From: Chroococcus sp. FPU101 | GTDB lineage: Bacteria > Cyanobacteriota > Cyanobacteriia > Cyanobacteriales > Microcystaceae | Length of the DNA: 64,000 bases | Reading direction: 5' to 3' | Assembly (NCBI RefSeq): GCF_017312365.1 | Contig: NZ_BLJI01000002.1 | Location: 1 to 64,000 of the forward strand | Shown: positions 18,849 through 27,585 of the stretch, one piece after another | How the letters are laid out: each line of letters starts with the position of its first letter | Numbering within the stretch: the stretch's first letter is position 1 | Program-made: the position numbers and the translations under genes | The notes under the pieces: generated by a model | Seen by the model: the letters and a program-made list of their open reading frames with translations, nothing else | What the model was told of the DNA's origin: nothing | The model's database searches: none

Positions 18849-19109
18849 TTGGGTAAGGTTGAGTATCATACACCTTTTGGGATTTTTATCGATCTTGGAG
18901 AGTCTGAGATTAAAGGTTTAATCAAAATTCCAGATTTTTTAGACGAGGGAGAAATGATTCAAGAAATGTATCCAGAAATCGGTGCAACCATCGGGGCGGT
19001 AGTTGTTGGATACAATCAAAGTAATGATCGTGAAGTTTATCTAAATGCCAAGCCAAGTGTACTGCATGAGGCTCTTGTCCCTTTTAAAAATCGCACTTTG
19101 ACCGTGTAA
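18849..19109 (+). CDS. S1-like RNA-binding domain protein, start codon unclear
   Basis: The frame encodes one S1/OB-fold domain: GKVEYHTPFGIFIDLGE, GLIKIPDF, a GATIGAVVVGYN strand and VYLNAKPS. The only standard start is TTG 18849, which would cut the first beta strand. The frame stays open to 18789 and adds KNRDYIQSQYKLGDFVL, the normal first strand, without any ATG, GTG or TTG. Either a rare start is used (ATA 18792, overlapping the marC stop, or ATT 18816) or an ATG was lost. Single-S1 proteins often bind RNA; no specific role can be assigned. Confidence 0.55.
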   Translation: MGKVEYHTPFGIFIDLGESEIKGLIKIPDFLDEGEMIQEMYPEIGATIGAVVVGYNQSNDREVYLNAKPSVLHEALVPFKNRTLTV

Positions 19110-19150
19110 TATCGCATCAGTTCAAGATAATCTTATGCAAGAAAAAGATG

Positions 19151-19190
19151 TTAGGGATCTTGTTTGAGAAAATCAGCGATCGCAGTATAA
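19151..19190 (-). pseudogene. Remnant of the 3' end of an NDP-sugar synthase gene
   Basis: Read on the minus strand, the segment ends AIADFLKQDP and a stop, nearly the same as the C-terminus of the NDP-sugar synthase at 25349-26512 (AIADLLKQDP). The nucleotides around the two stops are also very similar over about 45 bases. No further upstream part of the gene is present, so this is a fragment left from a duplication or rearrangement. Confidence 0.55.
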
Positions 19191-19227
19191 CTTACAATTG
19201 AAGAGTAGAAGCTTGAGGAAATCAGTT

Positions 19228-19528
19228 ATGACAGCTAAAGAGCAACTTCTTAGAGAAATCGAGCAAGCACTTCTAGGAACTGATTGAGGCAATTTTAAAT
19301 CTTTTGCGGTCTGTGAAAGCACAATCTAGTCAGAATAGTATTCCAAAAACAGATCGCACTCAGATTACTCCGTCCCCTCCTCAGACAAATCAATCGTTAC
19401 TAAATCTCTTAAATGACTTCGAGCAATTTGCAGAAAGTATTCCTCCTGAAGAACTCATTAACTTACATACAGATAGCGCAGAACAACACGACCAATATCT
19501 TTATCAAACTCCTAAAAAGCTAACATGA
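19228..19528 (+). pseudogene. DUF2281-like small antitoxin-type gene, frameshifted
   Basis: ATG 19228 begins MTAKEQLLREIEQA, the usual opening of a cyanobacterial DUF2281-type small protein, then shifts frame and stops at 19285. One base beyond CTA (19273-19275) the other frame continues ELIEAILNLLRSVKAQ from 19277 to the stop at 19528, exactly the rest of the expected helix pair and acidic tail. Removing one base near 19276 restores an intact gene of about 99 codons. Such proteins are often antitoxin-like partners of PIN toxins; no toxin gene follows. Confidence 0.65.
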
Positions 19529-19549
19529 AGCTTGTTTTTGTAGATATTT

Positions 19550-20476
19550 TTAATTATCACTCCCCAAGGCACCAGGAACACCGCTTAAACTGCGTTTCGG
19601 TGAACAGGTGATAATCATAATGAGTAGTGTCAGAATGTAGGGTGAAGCATTGAATAGGTAATAATAAGAGTCTACACCAACAGCTTGTAAAGTCGGCCCG
19701 ATCGCTTGCGCCCCACCAAAGAGTAATGAGGCATAAAGACATTGAATCGGATTCCAACGGGCAAAAATCACCAAAGCAACGGCCATTAAGCCTTGTCCAC
19801 TGGAAATCCGTTCTGTCCAGCTTCCAGGGTAATATAAAGATAAGTATGCTCCGCCAATCCCTGCTAGAAAGCTCCCCGCAATAATACTAAGCATCCGTAC
19901 TTTAAAGATTGATAAACCCATCGCTTTAGCTGCATCTGGACTATCTCCAACTGCACGAATTAATAAACCCCAACGAGTTGAACGGAAAAACCATTGCATC
20001 AAAGGGGCAAGAATCACTCCGAAGACAAATAAAGGACAGACTTGTAAAGCACTCTTTAGCGCAGCAAAATTACTCCAGTTGCCAAACTGCCAAGAGGGTA
20101 AAGGAGGTGCGACGGGTTGAATAAACGGTTTGCCCAAGAAAAAAGCAATCCCACTACCAAAGATAATCATTGCAATCCCAACCGCAACATCATTAACTCT
20201 CGGTTGTTGACAAAGCCAGCCATGAATTGCCCCTAAAACCATGCCCGAAAGACCTGCAACGATGACTCCTAACCAAGGTAAACCCGTAAGATAGGATATT
20301 GCATAGGCACTCATCGCCCCTGCTAGTAAAGTTCCTTCCAGTCCTAGATTAATTTTGCCGCTTTTCTCGGTTAAACATTCACCTAAAGAGACAAATAAAA
20401 ACGGCGCACTTCCCCGTAAAGTTCCTGCTAAGATACCTAATGGAACACCCCACCATCCGATCGCTTCTGCTGCCAT
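19550..20476 (-). CDS. BMP-type ABC transporter permease (second)
   Basis: This is a 308-residue permease of the branched-chain/ribose type (BPD_transp_2 fold) with about eight to ten membrane segments. The helix-loop GEXLTEKSGKINLGLEGTLL (here LGECLTEKSGKINLGLEG) is the standard signature of the smaller YufQ-like permease of nucleoside/BMP importers. It lies 12 bases after the first permease and is the last gene of the five-gene operon. With the lipoprotein, the other permease and the double ATPase it makes a complete importer. The substrate is inferred below from the neighbouring amidohydrolase. Confidence 0.92.
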   Translation of the reverse strand: MAAEAIGWWGVPLGILAGTLRGSAPFLFVSLGECLTEKSGKINLGLEGTLLAGAMSAYAISYLTGLPWLGVIVAGLSGMVLGAIHGWLCQQPRVNDVAVGIAMIIFGSGIAFFLGKPFIQPVAPPLPSWQFGNWSNFAALKSALQVCPLFVFGVILAPLMQWFFRSTRWGLLIRAVGDSPDAAKAMGLSIFKVRMLSIIAGSFLAGIGGAYLSLYYPGSWTERISSGQGLMAVALVIFARWNPIQCLYASLLFGGAQAIGPTLQAVGVDSYYYLFNASPYILTLLIMIITCSPKRSLSGVPGALGSDN

Positions 20477-20488
20477 TGTCAGTCCTCC

Positions 20489-21562
20489 TTAGACAGTAAT
20501 TGTATTTCTTGAACGCTCAGCCTGTTCTTTAAAAATTGAGAATTTTCCGTACAGTGATTCACTATACAAAACCACTAAAAAGACAATTCCTTGAAAAACC
20601 AGAACCGTTGCATCGGGTAATTCATGAACTCGTTGTAAGATTCCACCACTGGCTAAAATTCCCCCTAATAAAATCGAAACGAGAATCGCTGCTAACGGGT
20701 TATGGCGAGCGAAAAAGGCGACTAAAATCCCACTATAACCATAATTGGCATTGAGGGATTCATTAGCGCGACCATGAATGGCAGCTACTTCCACCATTCC
20801 AGCTAAACCTGCACAGGAACCCGCTAAGAAACATACCGCCATCGTTAGTTTACCGACGGGAATACCTGCTAAACGGGCGGCGCGAATATTTCCCCCTGCG
20901 GTTCTTGCAGCAAAACCAAAAGTAGTCCGTTGGATGAGAAAATAAGCGATCGCACAAGCTACCAAACCATAAATCAAGCCGTAATGAATGCGAGTCCCTG
21001 GGATAGTTGATAACATATCGGCGGGATCTAAGGGATAGCTAGAAGGTTTATTAAGGGAACTTGGATCACGCATCGGCCCATTAACCAGTTGATTGAGAAT
21101 AGCGATCGCAATATAATTCATTAATAAGCTACTAATGGTTTCATTGACAGCGCGATAATGACGGAGTGCGCCGACTGCACCGATCCATAAACCCCCTGCT
21201 ATAATTCCCGCTAACGCCATCGCAATTTGTACGATTAGTGAAGGTGCCGCAGAAATTGCCAGTCCCGCAGAAACCGCCGCTAAACCGCCTAGAACGATCG
21301 CGCCTTCATTGCCGATGATCACTAAACCTAAACGAGCGGGAAGGGCTGTACACAAGGCACTGAGCATCAAGGGAGAAGCTCTGAGTAGGGTGTTTTGCCA
21401 GCTACTCCAATTCCCAAAAGCGGCTTTATAAATTGAGCCATAGACAGCAAAAGGATTCGCCCCTGCTAACCCACAAAATAAGCCAAAGATCAGCAGAGCC
21501 ACTAGAATAGCCGCTAGGGGAATCACGATGCTTTCGGAAGTTTTACGAAAATTTTTTAGCAT
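20489..21562 (-). CDS. BMP-type ABC transporter permease (first)
   Basis: This 357-residue permease is of the YufP-like kind, with about nine membrane segments. GNEGAIVLGGLAAV and MNYIAIAILNQLVNGPMRDPSS are family landmarks, as is the NYGYSGILVAFFARHNPLAA loop near residue 275. It pairs with the smaller permease downstream to form the membrane channel. The start is ATG 21562 (MLKNFRKTSESIVIPLA), 50 bases after the lipoprotein gene. Nothing looks truncated. Confidence 0.92.
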   Translation of the reverse strand: MLKNFRKTSESIVIPLAAILVALLIFGLFCGLAGANPFAVYGSIYKAAFGNWSSWQNTLLRASPLMLSALCTALPARLGLVIIGNEGAIVLGGLAAVSAGLAISAAPSLIVQIAMALAGIIAGGLWIGAVGALRHYRAVNETISSLLMNYIAIAILNQLVNGPMRDPSSLNKPSSYPLDPADMLSTIPGTRIHYGLIYGLVACAIAYFLIQRTTFGFAARTAGGNIRAARLAGIPVGKLTMAVCFLAGSCAGLAGMVEVAAIHGRANESLNANYGYSGILVAFFARHNPLAAILVSILLGGILASGGILQRVHELPDATVLVFQGIVFLVVLYSESLYGKFSIFKEQAERSRNTITV

Positions 21563-21611
21563 AAAACCTACTATTTGTCAATGTATTCTATACTTTTTTT
21601 GGAAATGGGCA

Positions 21612-22808
21612 TTAACTAATACTGCCATCAACACCTTCAACCAGCCAATTCATTTTTTCTAGTTCTACATCTTTTTGCGGTAGGGCTTTTCCAGCAGCAA
21701 CGATCGTTTTTCCTGTGTTATCTTTTATTTCTCCTGTATAAATTACCATTGAGCCATCAAGCAGCTTGGATTTTGCTGCATCACCGTCTTTTTTAGCCAC
21801 ATCAGTCACCGCAGGGCCATAAGGAGAAAGAGCAAGGAAGTTTTCTTTAAATCCTCCGCGAACGATATGAGGAATGCCACCGTTCATCAGGGTTTTTCCC
21901 CCTTGAAACAGATTGACATACTCAGTATAAATACTTGACCAATCCCATTCTGCCCCCGTTAGATAGCCTTTAGGTGCTAGGGAGGATTGATCAGCATGAT
22001 ACCCTGTACTGTAAATGCCCCGTTTTTCTGCGGTTTCGATAATCACTTTCGGGCTATCCACGTGACAAGTAAGTACATCAATACCTTGATCAACCATACT
22101 ATTCGCTGCTTCTGCTTCTTTAACAGGAACTGACCAATCACCTGTAAAAATGACTTGGGTAGTAATGTCGGGTTTGACTGTTCTTGCACCCAAAGTATAG
22201 CTATTAATATTTCTTAAAACTTGGGGAATGGGTTTTGCTGCAATAAACCCTAATTTGTTCGATTGTGACATATGAGCCGCGACAACGCCCGCGACATACT
22301 CAGCTTCATCGATATAACCGAAATAGCTACCGACGTTTTTCGGGGTTACACCCTCTTGATACAATCCTCCTGCATGGAGAAACTGGACATCGGGAAACTC
22401 TTGAGCCATTTTCAAAATATGGGGATCAAAATAGCCAAAAGATGTTGGAAAGAGATATTTTGCGCCATCTTGTTCGATCATACTCCGCATGACTTCTTGT
22501 ACCTCGTTGGTTTCAGGTACACTGGCTTGCTCGACTACTTTCACCCCTGGTAATTTAGCGATCGCTGCCGCACCTTGAGCATGGGCTTGATTATAACCAA
22601 AATCATCTTTTGGCCCAACATAGATAAATCCAACAACAATGTTATTAGCATTACCTGCGGCTGGACTTGCATTAGTTTGAGGAGTCGTATTTTCAGCTTT
22701 TTGATTGCATCCAGTGATTAATTTAGAAGTCGCACTAAAGGCCGTTGCACCGATAATTACTCGAATAATTTGACGACGTGATAGATTCAATGTTCTTCTG
22801 TAGCTCAT
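21612..22808 (-). CDS. BMP family substrate-binding lipoprotein of an ABC importer
   Basis: The protein of 398 residues has a signal region with SRRQIIR (Tat-like) and a lipobox LITGC (Cys34). The mature part is a BmpA/PnrA-like periplasmic binding protein: NNIVVGFIYVGPKDDFGYNQAHAQGA at the N-terminus, FGYFDPHILKMAQEFPDVQFLH, YFGYIDEAEYVAGVVAAHMS and GAEWDWSSIYTEYV. The family binds nucleosides and related purine or ureido molecules. I chose ATG 22808 because the 24 residues from the frame start at 22880 overlap the hydrolase gene and spoil the signal peptide. Confidence 0.9.
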   Translation of the reverse strand: MSYRRTLNLSRRQIIRVIIGATAFSATSKLITGCNQKAENTTPQTNASPAAGNANNIVVGFIYVGPKDDFGYNQAHAQGAAAIAKLPGVKVVEQASVPETNEVQEVMRSMIEQDGAKYLFPTSFGYFDPHILKMAQEFPDVQFLHAGGLYQEGVTPKNVGSYFGYIDEAEYVAGVVAAHMSQSNKLGFIAAKPIPQVLRNINSYTLGARTVKPDITTQVIFTGDWSVPVKEAEAANSMVDQGIDVLTCHVDSPKVIIETAEKRGIYSTGYHADQSSLAPKGYLTGAEWDWSSIYTEYVNLFQGGKTLMNGGIPHIVRGGFKENFLALSPYGPAVTDVAKKDGDAAKSKLLDGSMVIYTGEIKDNTGKTIVAAGKALPQKDVELEKMNWLVEGVDGSIS

Positions 22809-22864
22809 TTTTTCGATTTTTTCCTTTGAAAAACAATATTGATAGATGGATAAATTAATGTTTA

Positions 22865-23551
22865 TTAGCCCGTGTTCCATCCCTTCAAGGCTGAAATAAT
22901 ATCGGTAGAATGTGCCGTCCAGCCTACGATTCCACCTTGAGCGCGTACCATTTCTAATGTTGCTTGTTTAAAAAAAGGAAAATAACTTTCTGTGCCATCC
23001 TCGACTAATAAACATTCATAACCGCGATCGTTAGCTTCTCGCATTGTAGTTTGAACACAAACTTCTGTCGTGACACCAGTGATCATTAAATGGGTAATTT
23101 GTTGATTCTGTAAGTGTTCCTGTAAAGATGTTGCATAAAAAGCTCCTTTACCTGGTTTAGTAATGATGATTTCGTTATTAAGTGGCTTTAATTCATCAAT
23201 AATCTGATTACCCTTTTCACCTAATATTAAAATTCTCCCCATTGTTCCTAGATCGCCAATTTTCTGGCTTCCTTGACCTCGCTTAAGTTTCGCAGGAGGA
23301 CAATCGGATAAATCGGTTTTGTGACCTTCTATCGTGTGAAAAACAGGTAAATTTTTCTCTCGAAATACTGCTAATAATTTCTGAACGGTCGGAATAATCA
23401 CTCGTAAGCGACTAACATCATTTCCTAAAGCTTCGCCAAAACCACCCGATTCTAAGAAATCTCGCTGCATATCAATAATTAATAAAGCGATTTTTCCCTG
23501 TTGCGGAAGTTCATAAGGATAAGGTTGCGCTTGAATCAAGTCCATCATCAT
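22865..23551 (-). CDS. Isochorismatase-fold cysteine amidohydrolase within the ABC operon
   Basis: The 228-residue protein is a paralogue of the hydrolase at 15335-16015, with the same triad: Asp27 (IIDMQRDF), Lys ([14 protein letters not shown]), Cys ([20 protein letters not shown]). Shared features such as the PYPYE N-terminus and [14 protein letters not shown] make them clearly related but not identical. Biuret hydrolase and ureidoacrylate hydrolase belong to this branch. The start follows the ATPase stop with no spacing (TAA then ATG), so the two are translated together. Its position between ATPase and binding protein ties the enzyme to the imported substrate. Confidence 0.86.
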   Translation of the reverse strand: MMMDLIQAQPYPYELPQQGKIALLIIDMQRDFLESGGFGEALGNDVSRLRVIIPTVQKLLAVFREKNLPVFHTIEGHKTDLSDCPPAKLKRGQGSQKIGDLGTMGRILILGEKGNQIIDELKPLNNEIIITKPGKGAFYATSLQEHLQNQQITHLMITGVTTEVCVQTTMREANDRGYECLLVEDGTESYFPFFKQATLEMVRAQGGIVGWTAHSTDIISALKGWNTG

Positions 23552-25099
23552 TTAATGACCCGCCATGCGCTGACCAATGGTTGTAAAATCAGCTTCATTG
23601 ATCGGACTTTCATAGACTAATTGTCCATCACTGATCACGAAAATCCGATCGCTTAATTTGAGTAATTCGTCTAAATCTTCACTCACCAACAAGACCGCTA
23701 CACCTCGGTTTCTCGCTTCCACAACAGCAGTATGAATAAAATCGACTGCCGCAAAATCTAAGCCAAAACAAGGATTAGCTGCAATCAAAAGATTAATCTT
23801 TTCGGACGATAATTCTCTAGCTAACACGGCCCGTTGCACATTCCCCCCCGAAAGATGACTAATTGGGGTATCAGGTGAAGGTGTTTTGACCGAAAACTGC
23901 TGAATTAAACCCATTGCCGCATGATGAATCGCTTGGAGAATCAGTAAAAAGCCTTTTGCTTGAGGGGGACGGTCAAAGGTTCTCAGTGCCATATTTTCCG
24001 CCACACTCATTTGAGGAACACAGGCATTGCGAAGGGGTTCTTCGGGTAAAGCAAAGACATGATGCTTGGCGATTTCTTTGCGGGTTGCTTGATAGACTTC
24101 GCCATTAACCAGCATTTGACCGTTTGTCGCTGGACGTTGACCCGCTAGAACTTCAACAAATTCTCGCTGTCCATTGCCACTAATTCCCGCAATTCCGACG
24201 ATTTCGCCTTGATAAATTTTTAAATTAACTCTTTTGACCGCGCTAAGTCCATTATCTTTATTAGCCTGTAGTTCTCTGACTTCTAAGACAGGAGTTGGTG
24301 AATTGAAACTGGTTTTATTGACGGGTTGCGGTTGGCGTTTTTCTCCCATCATCATTTCGGCCATATCCGAAATTGTTAAATCTTTGACTAAACCCGACCC
24401 TGCAAACGTGCCTTTTCTTAAAACGGTAATACAGTCAGCAAACGCCATCACTTCACGAAATTTATGGCTAATCATCAATACGCTTAATTTCCCGTCGGTC
24501 ACTTGTTCGCGTAGCAGTCCTAAAACTTCATCGGCTTCCTGTGGTGTGAGTACCGAGGTCGGTTCATCTAAAATTAAAATACGACTTTTTAGATACAGTT
24601 GTTTAAGAATTTCTAGTTTTTGTTTTTGTCCTGCTGCAAGTTGAGTAATGGGAATATCTAAAGGAATTTGAAACGGTGAAGTTTTCATAAAGGCGGTTAA
24701 ATCTTCATACTCTTTGTTCCAGTTAATGAGATGAGTTTGATCAAAACGCGACAAAACTAAATTTTCAGCAACTGTCATCGAGGGAACTGAGGTAAAGTGC
24801 TGATAAACCATACCAATACCGTATTGATGGGCATCACGGGGACTTTTGAGTGTCCTTTCTTGTTGGTCAATTAAAATGTTTCCCTCAGTCGGCGTATAAA
24901 AACCCATGATACATTTGACCAGGGTACTTTTACCTGCACCGTTCTCTCCGAGTAAGGCATGAAAAGTTCCACTCTTTAGCTTCATTGAAACACGATCCAG
25001 AGCGACTAAAGAACCAAATTTCTTAGTCATGTTAACGACTTCGAGTTCGGATGGTGCTTCTATGTGTATCGATGTGCGTTTTGTTAGTGTGTCCATCAA
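23552..25099 (-). CDS. ABC transporter ATP-binding protein with two NBDs (YufO/RbsA-like)
   Basis: The 515-residue protein has two nucleotide-binding domains. The first has Walker A GENGAGKST, signature LAAGQKQKLEI (degenerate) and Walker B ILILDEPTS. The second has the altered Walker A GISGNGQRE and a signature LSGGNVQRAVLARE, as is normal for sugar/nucleoside importers of this class. It energises uptake with the two permeases. It is the first gene of the operon, and a candidate NtcA box lies about 140 bases upstream. The start ATG 25099 (MMDTLTKRTS) is reasonable; the core begins near residue 20. Confidence 0.94.
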   Translation of the reverse strand: MMDTLTKRTSIHIEAPSELEVVNMTKKFGSLVALDRVSMKLKSGTFHALLGENGAGKSTLVKCIMGFYTPTEGNILIDQQERTLKSPRDAHQYGIGMVYQHFTSVPSMTVAENLVLSRFDQTHLINWNKEYEDLTAFMKTSPFQIPLDIPITQLAAGQKQKLEILKQLYLKSRILILDEPTSVLTPQEADEVLGLLREQVTDGKLSVLMISHKFREVMAFADCITVLRKGTFAGSGLVKDLTISDMAEMMMGEKRQPQPVNKTSFNSPTPVLEVRELQANKDNGLSAVKRVNLKIYQGEIVGIAGISGNGQREFVEVLAGQRPATNGQMLVNGEVYQATRKEIAKHHVFALPEEPLRNACVPQMSVAENMALRTFDRPPQAKGFLLILQAIHHAAMGLIQQFSVKTPSPDTPISHLSGGNVQRAVLARELSSEKINLLIAANPCFGLDFAAVDFIHTAVVEARNRGVAVLLVSEDLDELLKLSDRIFVISDGQLVYESPINEADFTTIGQRMAGH

Positions 25100-25207
25100 A
25101 TTCGCTTCATGTAATGAATGTTGCTCAAATCATCGTCTTTTAAGGTTTAGCTTGTTATTGCTTTAAATTTCCTCTTTTTGTGTGCAGTATACTTAGCTAG
25201 TGAGACA

Positions 25208-25250
25208 TAGCTTGACAAATTTACAAATGGTTAAAAGTATCGCAAATTAC
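25208..25250 (-). promoter_or_regulatory. NtcA-type box plus shared 16-mer upstream of the ABC operon
   Basis: GTA-N8-TAC is at 25237-25250, and TAGCTTGACAAATTTA is at 25208-25223, 13 bases away. The same 16-mer and spacing occur at 16437-16479 before the hydrolase operon. This pair of matches in two promoters of related operons is hard to get by chance. The 5' untranslated leader would be over 100 bases if transcription starts just past the 16-mer. Confidence 0.65.
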
Positions 25251-25348
25251 TTTTTTTGTTAAATTTTTTTTCTTTCTTTGGGATAATTCGTAAAAAAATA
25301 AGACACGTTGTGACGCATCTTGATGAAATAATGACGATGAAAAAGATT

Positions 25349-26512
25349 TTAAGGATCTTGTTTAAGTAAATCAGCGATCGCTCTAACTTCTTGACGATCA
25401 TCAAAGGGTAATTTTTCTCTCACATCAGTAATCAACCAATCTAACGCCGCTTCTTGCAAATTAATCGTATGTCCTTCTTTATCAACACAATAGCGACCAA
25501 AGACCAATTTATCAACTAAGCGAACACCAGGGCCGAGACGGGAATACTCAAAAATAATGCTATTATCGACGATCGTACCGCTACAGATTCGGCAATTGGG
25601 GCCAATCATACTCGGGCCGATAATTTTCGCGCCATCTTCTATTTTGGTCATCGCACCGATATAAACGGGGCCTTTAATTTCCACCTTATCCCAATTGACG
25701 GCTACATTTAACCCAGTATAGATATTAGGTTTAACTTCAACACCTGGAATGGCTACATTTTTCACTTCTCGTCGCAAAACTCCACGAATAGCGTGCCAAT
25801 AGTCTGGAACTTTACCAATATCTACCCATTCAAATTCCATATTTAAGGCATAGAACGGCGCACCTTTTTCGACGAGTTTCGGAAATAATTCACTTCCAAT
25901 GTCATATTTTTGATTCGGTGGGATAAAATCAATTACTTCGGGTTCAAAAATATAAATACCAGTATTAATACAAGTGCTAAGGGCTTCTTCTACAGACGGT
26001 TTTTCTTGAAAGCTTAAAATTTTTCCGTCTTCATCACTGACGACAACCCCATAACTCGAAACATCTTCAGATGGTACACTTTTTGTAATAATCGTGGCAA
26101 TTGAACCCTTAGCACGATGCCATTGTACAGCTGCCGTTAAATCAAGATCAATTAAAGCATCACCACACAAAACGACAAAAGTATCATCAAAAAAAGGATT
26201 AAAATCTTGTATATTACGCAATCCTCCAGCAGATCCCAGGGCATCCCCAATTAATGTACCATCTTCGATCCGCCCTTCAAAAGAATAACCAATTTGAACC
26301 CCAAAACGTTGACCATCTCGAAAATAATTTTCGATTTCTGCTGCTAGATGGCTCACATTCACCATAATCTCATTAAAACCATGTTGACGTAATAGTTCTA
26401 ATAAAAACTCCATCACTGGCTTTTGTAAGATGGGAATGAGGGGTTTAGGAATTGTATAAGTGAAGGGACGCACCCGTGTTCCTTTCCCTGCTGCCAGAAT
26501 CATGGCTTTCAT
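25349..26512 (-). CDS. NDP-sugar pyrophosphorylase (mannose-1-phosphate guanylyltransferase-like)
   Basis: The 387-residue protein has an N-terminal sugar nucleotidyltransferase domain (LAAGKGTRVRPFT, then KPLIPILQKP and a GDALIDLDL metal-binding loop) and a C-terminal left-handed beta-helix of hexapeptide repeats (PVYIGAMTKIEDGAKIIGPSMIG). This layout matches GDP-mannose or glucose-1-phosphate nucleotidyltransferases that make activated sugars for cell-surface polysaccharide. The exact sugar cannot be fixed from sequence. It stands alone on the minus strand. A fragment of a paralogue's last codons is at 19151-19190. Confidence 0.9.
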   Translation of the reverse strand: MKAMILAAGKGTRVRPFTYTIPKPLIPILQKPVMEFLLELLRQHGFNEIMVNVSHLAAEIENYFRDGQRFGVQIGYSFEGRIEDGTLIGDALGSAGGLRNIQDFNPFFDDTFVVLCGDALIDLDLTAAVQWHRAKGSIATIITKSVPSEDVSSYGVVVSDEDGKILSFQEKPSVEEALSTCINTGIYIFEPEVIDFIPPNQKYDIGSELFPKLVEKGAPFYALNMEFEWVDIGKVPDYWHAIRGVLRREVKNVAIPGVEVKPNIYTGLNVAVNWDKVEIKGPVYIGAMTKIEDGAKIIGPSMIGPNCRICSGTIVDNSIIFEYSRLGPGVRLVDKLVFGRYCVDKEGHTINLQEAALDWLITDVREKLPFDDRQEVRAIADLLKQDP

Positions 26513-26751
26513 GAATACCTACTTCCTCAAGCTAATGCCACAGATTTTTACATAATAACGCTTAGTTTACCATTTACGTCTCTCAGATGTTATTCATTAG
26601 TCCTCTTTAATGATTTTGTTTAGTAATTAAAATATGCGTTAAGAGGAAAATGATTCCTTTTATTCTCAAAAACCTGATATTTTTGGTTACTTCTGCTCGA
26701 ATTAGATAAACTGAAAGCTATTGACCATCGGCACACAAAAGGCTAGACGAT

Positions 26752-27126
26752 ATGTACAAGGTAACAGAAGCAAAAAACGTACTTGGCGAAACTTTACAGG
26801 TTTGTTCATTGTCTCCCAAGACGGGGTTTTATCGGGATGGTTGTTGTGAGACAGGGCCGCAAGATATGGGGGTACACGTCGTTTGTGCTGAGGTAACCGC
26901 AGAGTTTCTCGCTTTTACCAAGTCTCAAGGAAATGATTTAAGTACTCCTGCTCCAATGTACAATTTTCCTGGACTAAAAGAAGGCGATCGCTGGTGTTTG
27001 TGTGCCTCCCGTTGGAAAGAAGCAATAGAAGCTGGTGTTGCCCCTCCTATCGTCCTAGAAGCTACTCACGAAGCGGCTTTAAAATATGTTGCTTTAGAAG
27101 TTTTGCAAGAACATTCTTTATCTTAA
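26752..27126 (+). CDS. DUF2237 family protein
   Basis: The 124-residue protein fits DUF2237 closely: KNVLGETLQVCSLSPKTGFYRDGCCETGPQDMGVHVVCAEVT, then GLKEGDRWCLCASRW and APPIVLEATHEAAL. Conserved Cys and His residues suggest metal or redox chemistry, but the family has no established function I can cite. The gene is monocistronic, with a HIP1-like GGCGATCGC inside. Start ATG 26752. Confidence 0.9.
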   Translation: MYKVTEAKNVLGETLQVCSLSPKTGFYRDGCCETGPQDMGVHVVCAEVTAEFLAFTKSQGNDLSTPAPMYNFPGLKEGDRWCLCASRWKEAIEAGVAPPIVLEATHEAALKYVALEVLQEHSLS

Positions 27127-27207
27127 ACTCTATCTTAGGGCTGTTTTTAGAATGGGCAACTGAAAGGCTATACTATGGTGAAAATTTCAAATTATTCCAG
27201 CTAAAAC

Positions 27208-27501
27208 ATGAAAAAAAGTACTGTTTTTTCGATTAATTATTTGCTTTTCTCTTTTTTGTTTTTAATGTCTTGGTCTAGTGTAGCCTATGCTGATGAAGAT
27301 CGCGATGTAACTCCCGAAGAAAGAGCTAAGGTGACTCAATCTCTAAAAGAAGCAGGTTGTTCATCTTTCGATGATATAGATTTTTATATTAATCGTAATC
27401 TTTTTAAAGCTGATAATGTCATGTGTAATGATAAGAAAAATTACGACGTTTATCTAGATAAAAACTTTAAGATTGTCTCGAAACGGGAAGATCTAGATTA
27501 A
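27208..27501 (+). CDS. Small secreted protein, function unknown
   Basis: The 97-residue protein has a clear Sec signal peptide (MKKSTVFSINYLLFSFLFLMSW, cleavage likely after AYA near residue 28). The mature part is about 69 residues, acidic/polar, with two cysteines (Cys51, Cys73) that could form a disulfide. A PEERAKVTQSLKEAGCSSFDDIDFY stretch, then a short beta-rich tail, resembles small periplasmic proteins of cyanobacteria. I do not recognise a named family. The gene stands alone with a strong hairpin after it. Confidence 0.75.
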   Translation: MKKSTVFSINYLLFSFLFLMSWSSVAYADEDRDVTPEERAKVTQSLKEAGCSSFDDIDFYINRNLFKADNVMCNDKKNYDVYLDKNFKIVSKREDLD

Positions 27502-27522
27502 AATTTATCGCCCTTAAAAAAT

Positions 27523-27544
27523 TGGGTGGAAAAGTCTCCACCCA
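27523..27544 (-). terminator. Terminator between convergent genes
   Basis: TGGGTGGA and TCCACCCA form an 8-bp stem. On the minus strand it is followed by a T-rich run (ATTTTTTAA), which terminates the DUF4278 gene. It could also serve the secreted-protein gene on the plus strand. Confidence 0.75.
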
Positions 27545-27585
27545 GATTTAATTTAATTAGTTGTTAGTTTGAGTTTTTTTGGTGT

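Noticed and set aside
22809-22880. Upstream start for the BMP lipoprotein
   Set aside because: It would overlap the hydrolase gene and bury the signal peptide; ATG 22808 gives a normal lipoprotein start.
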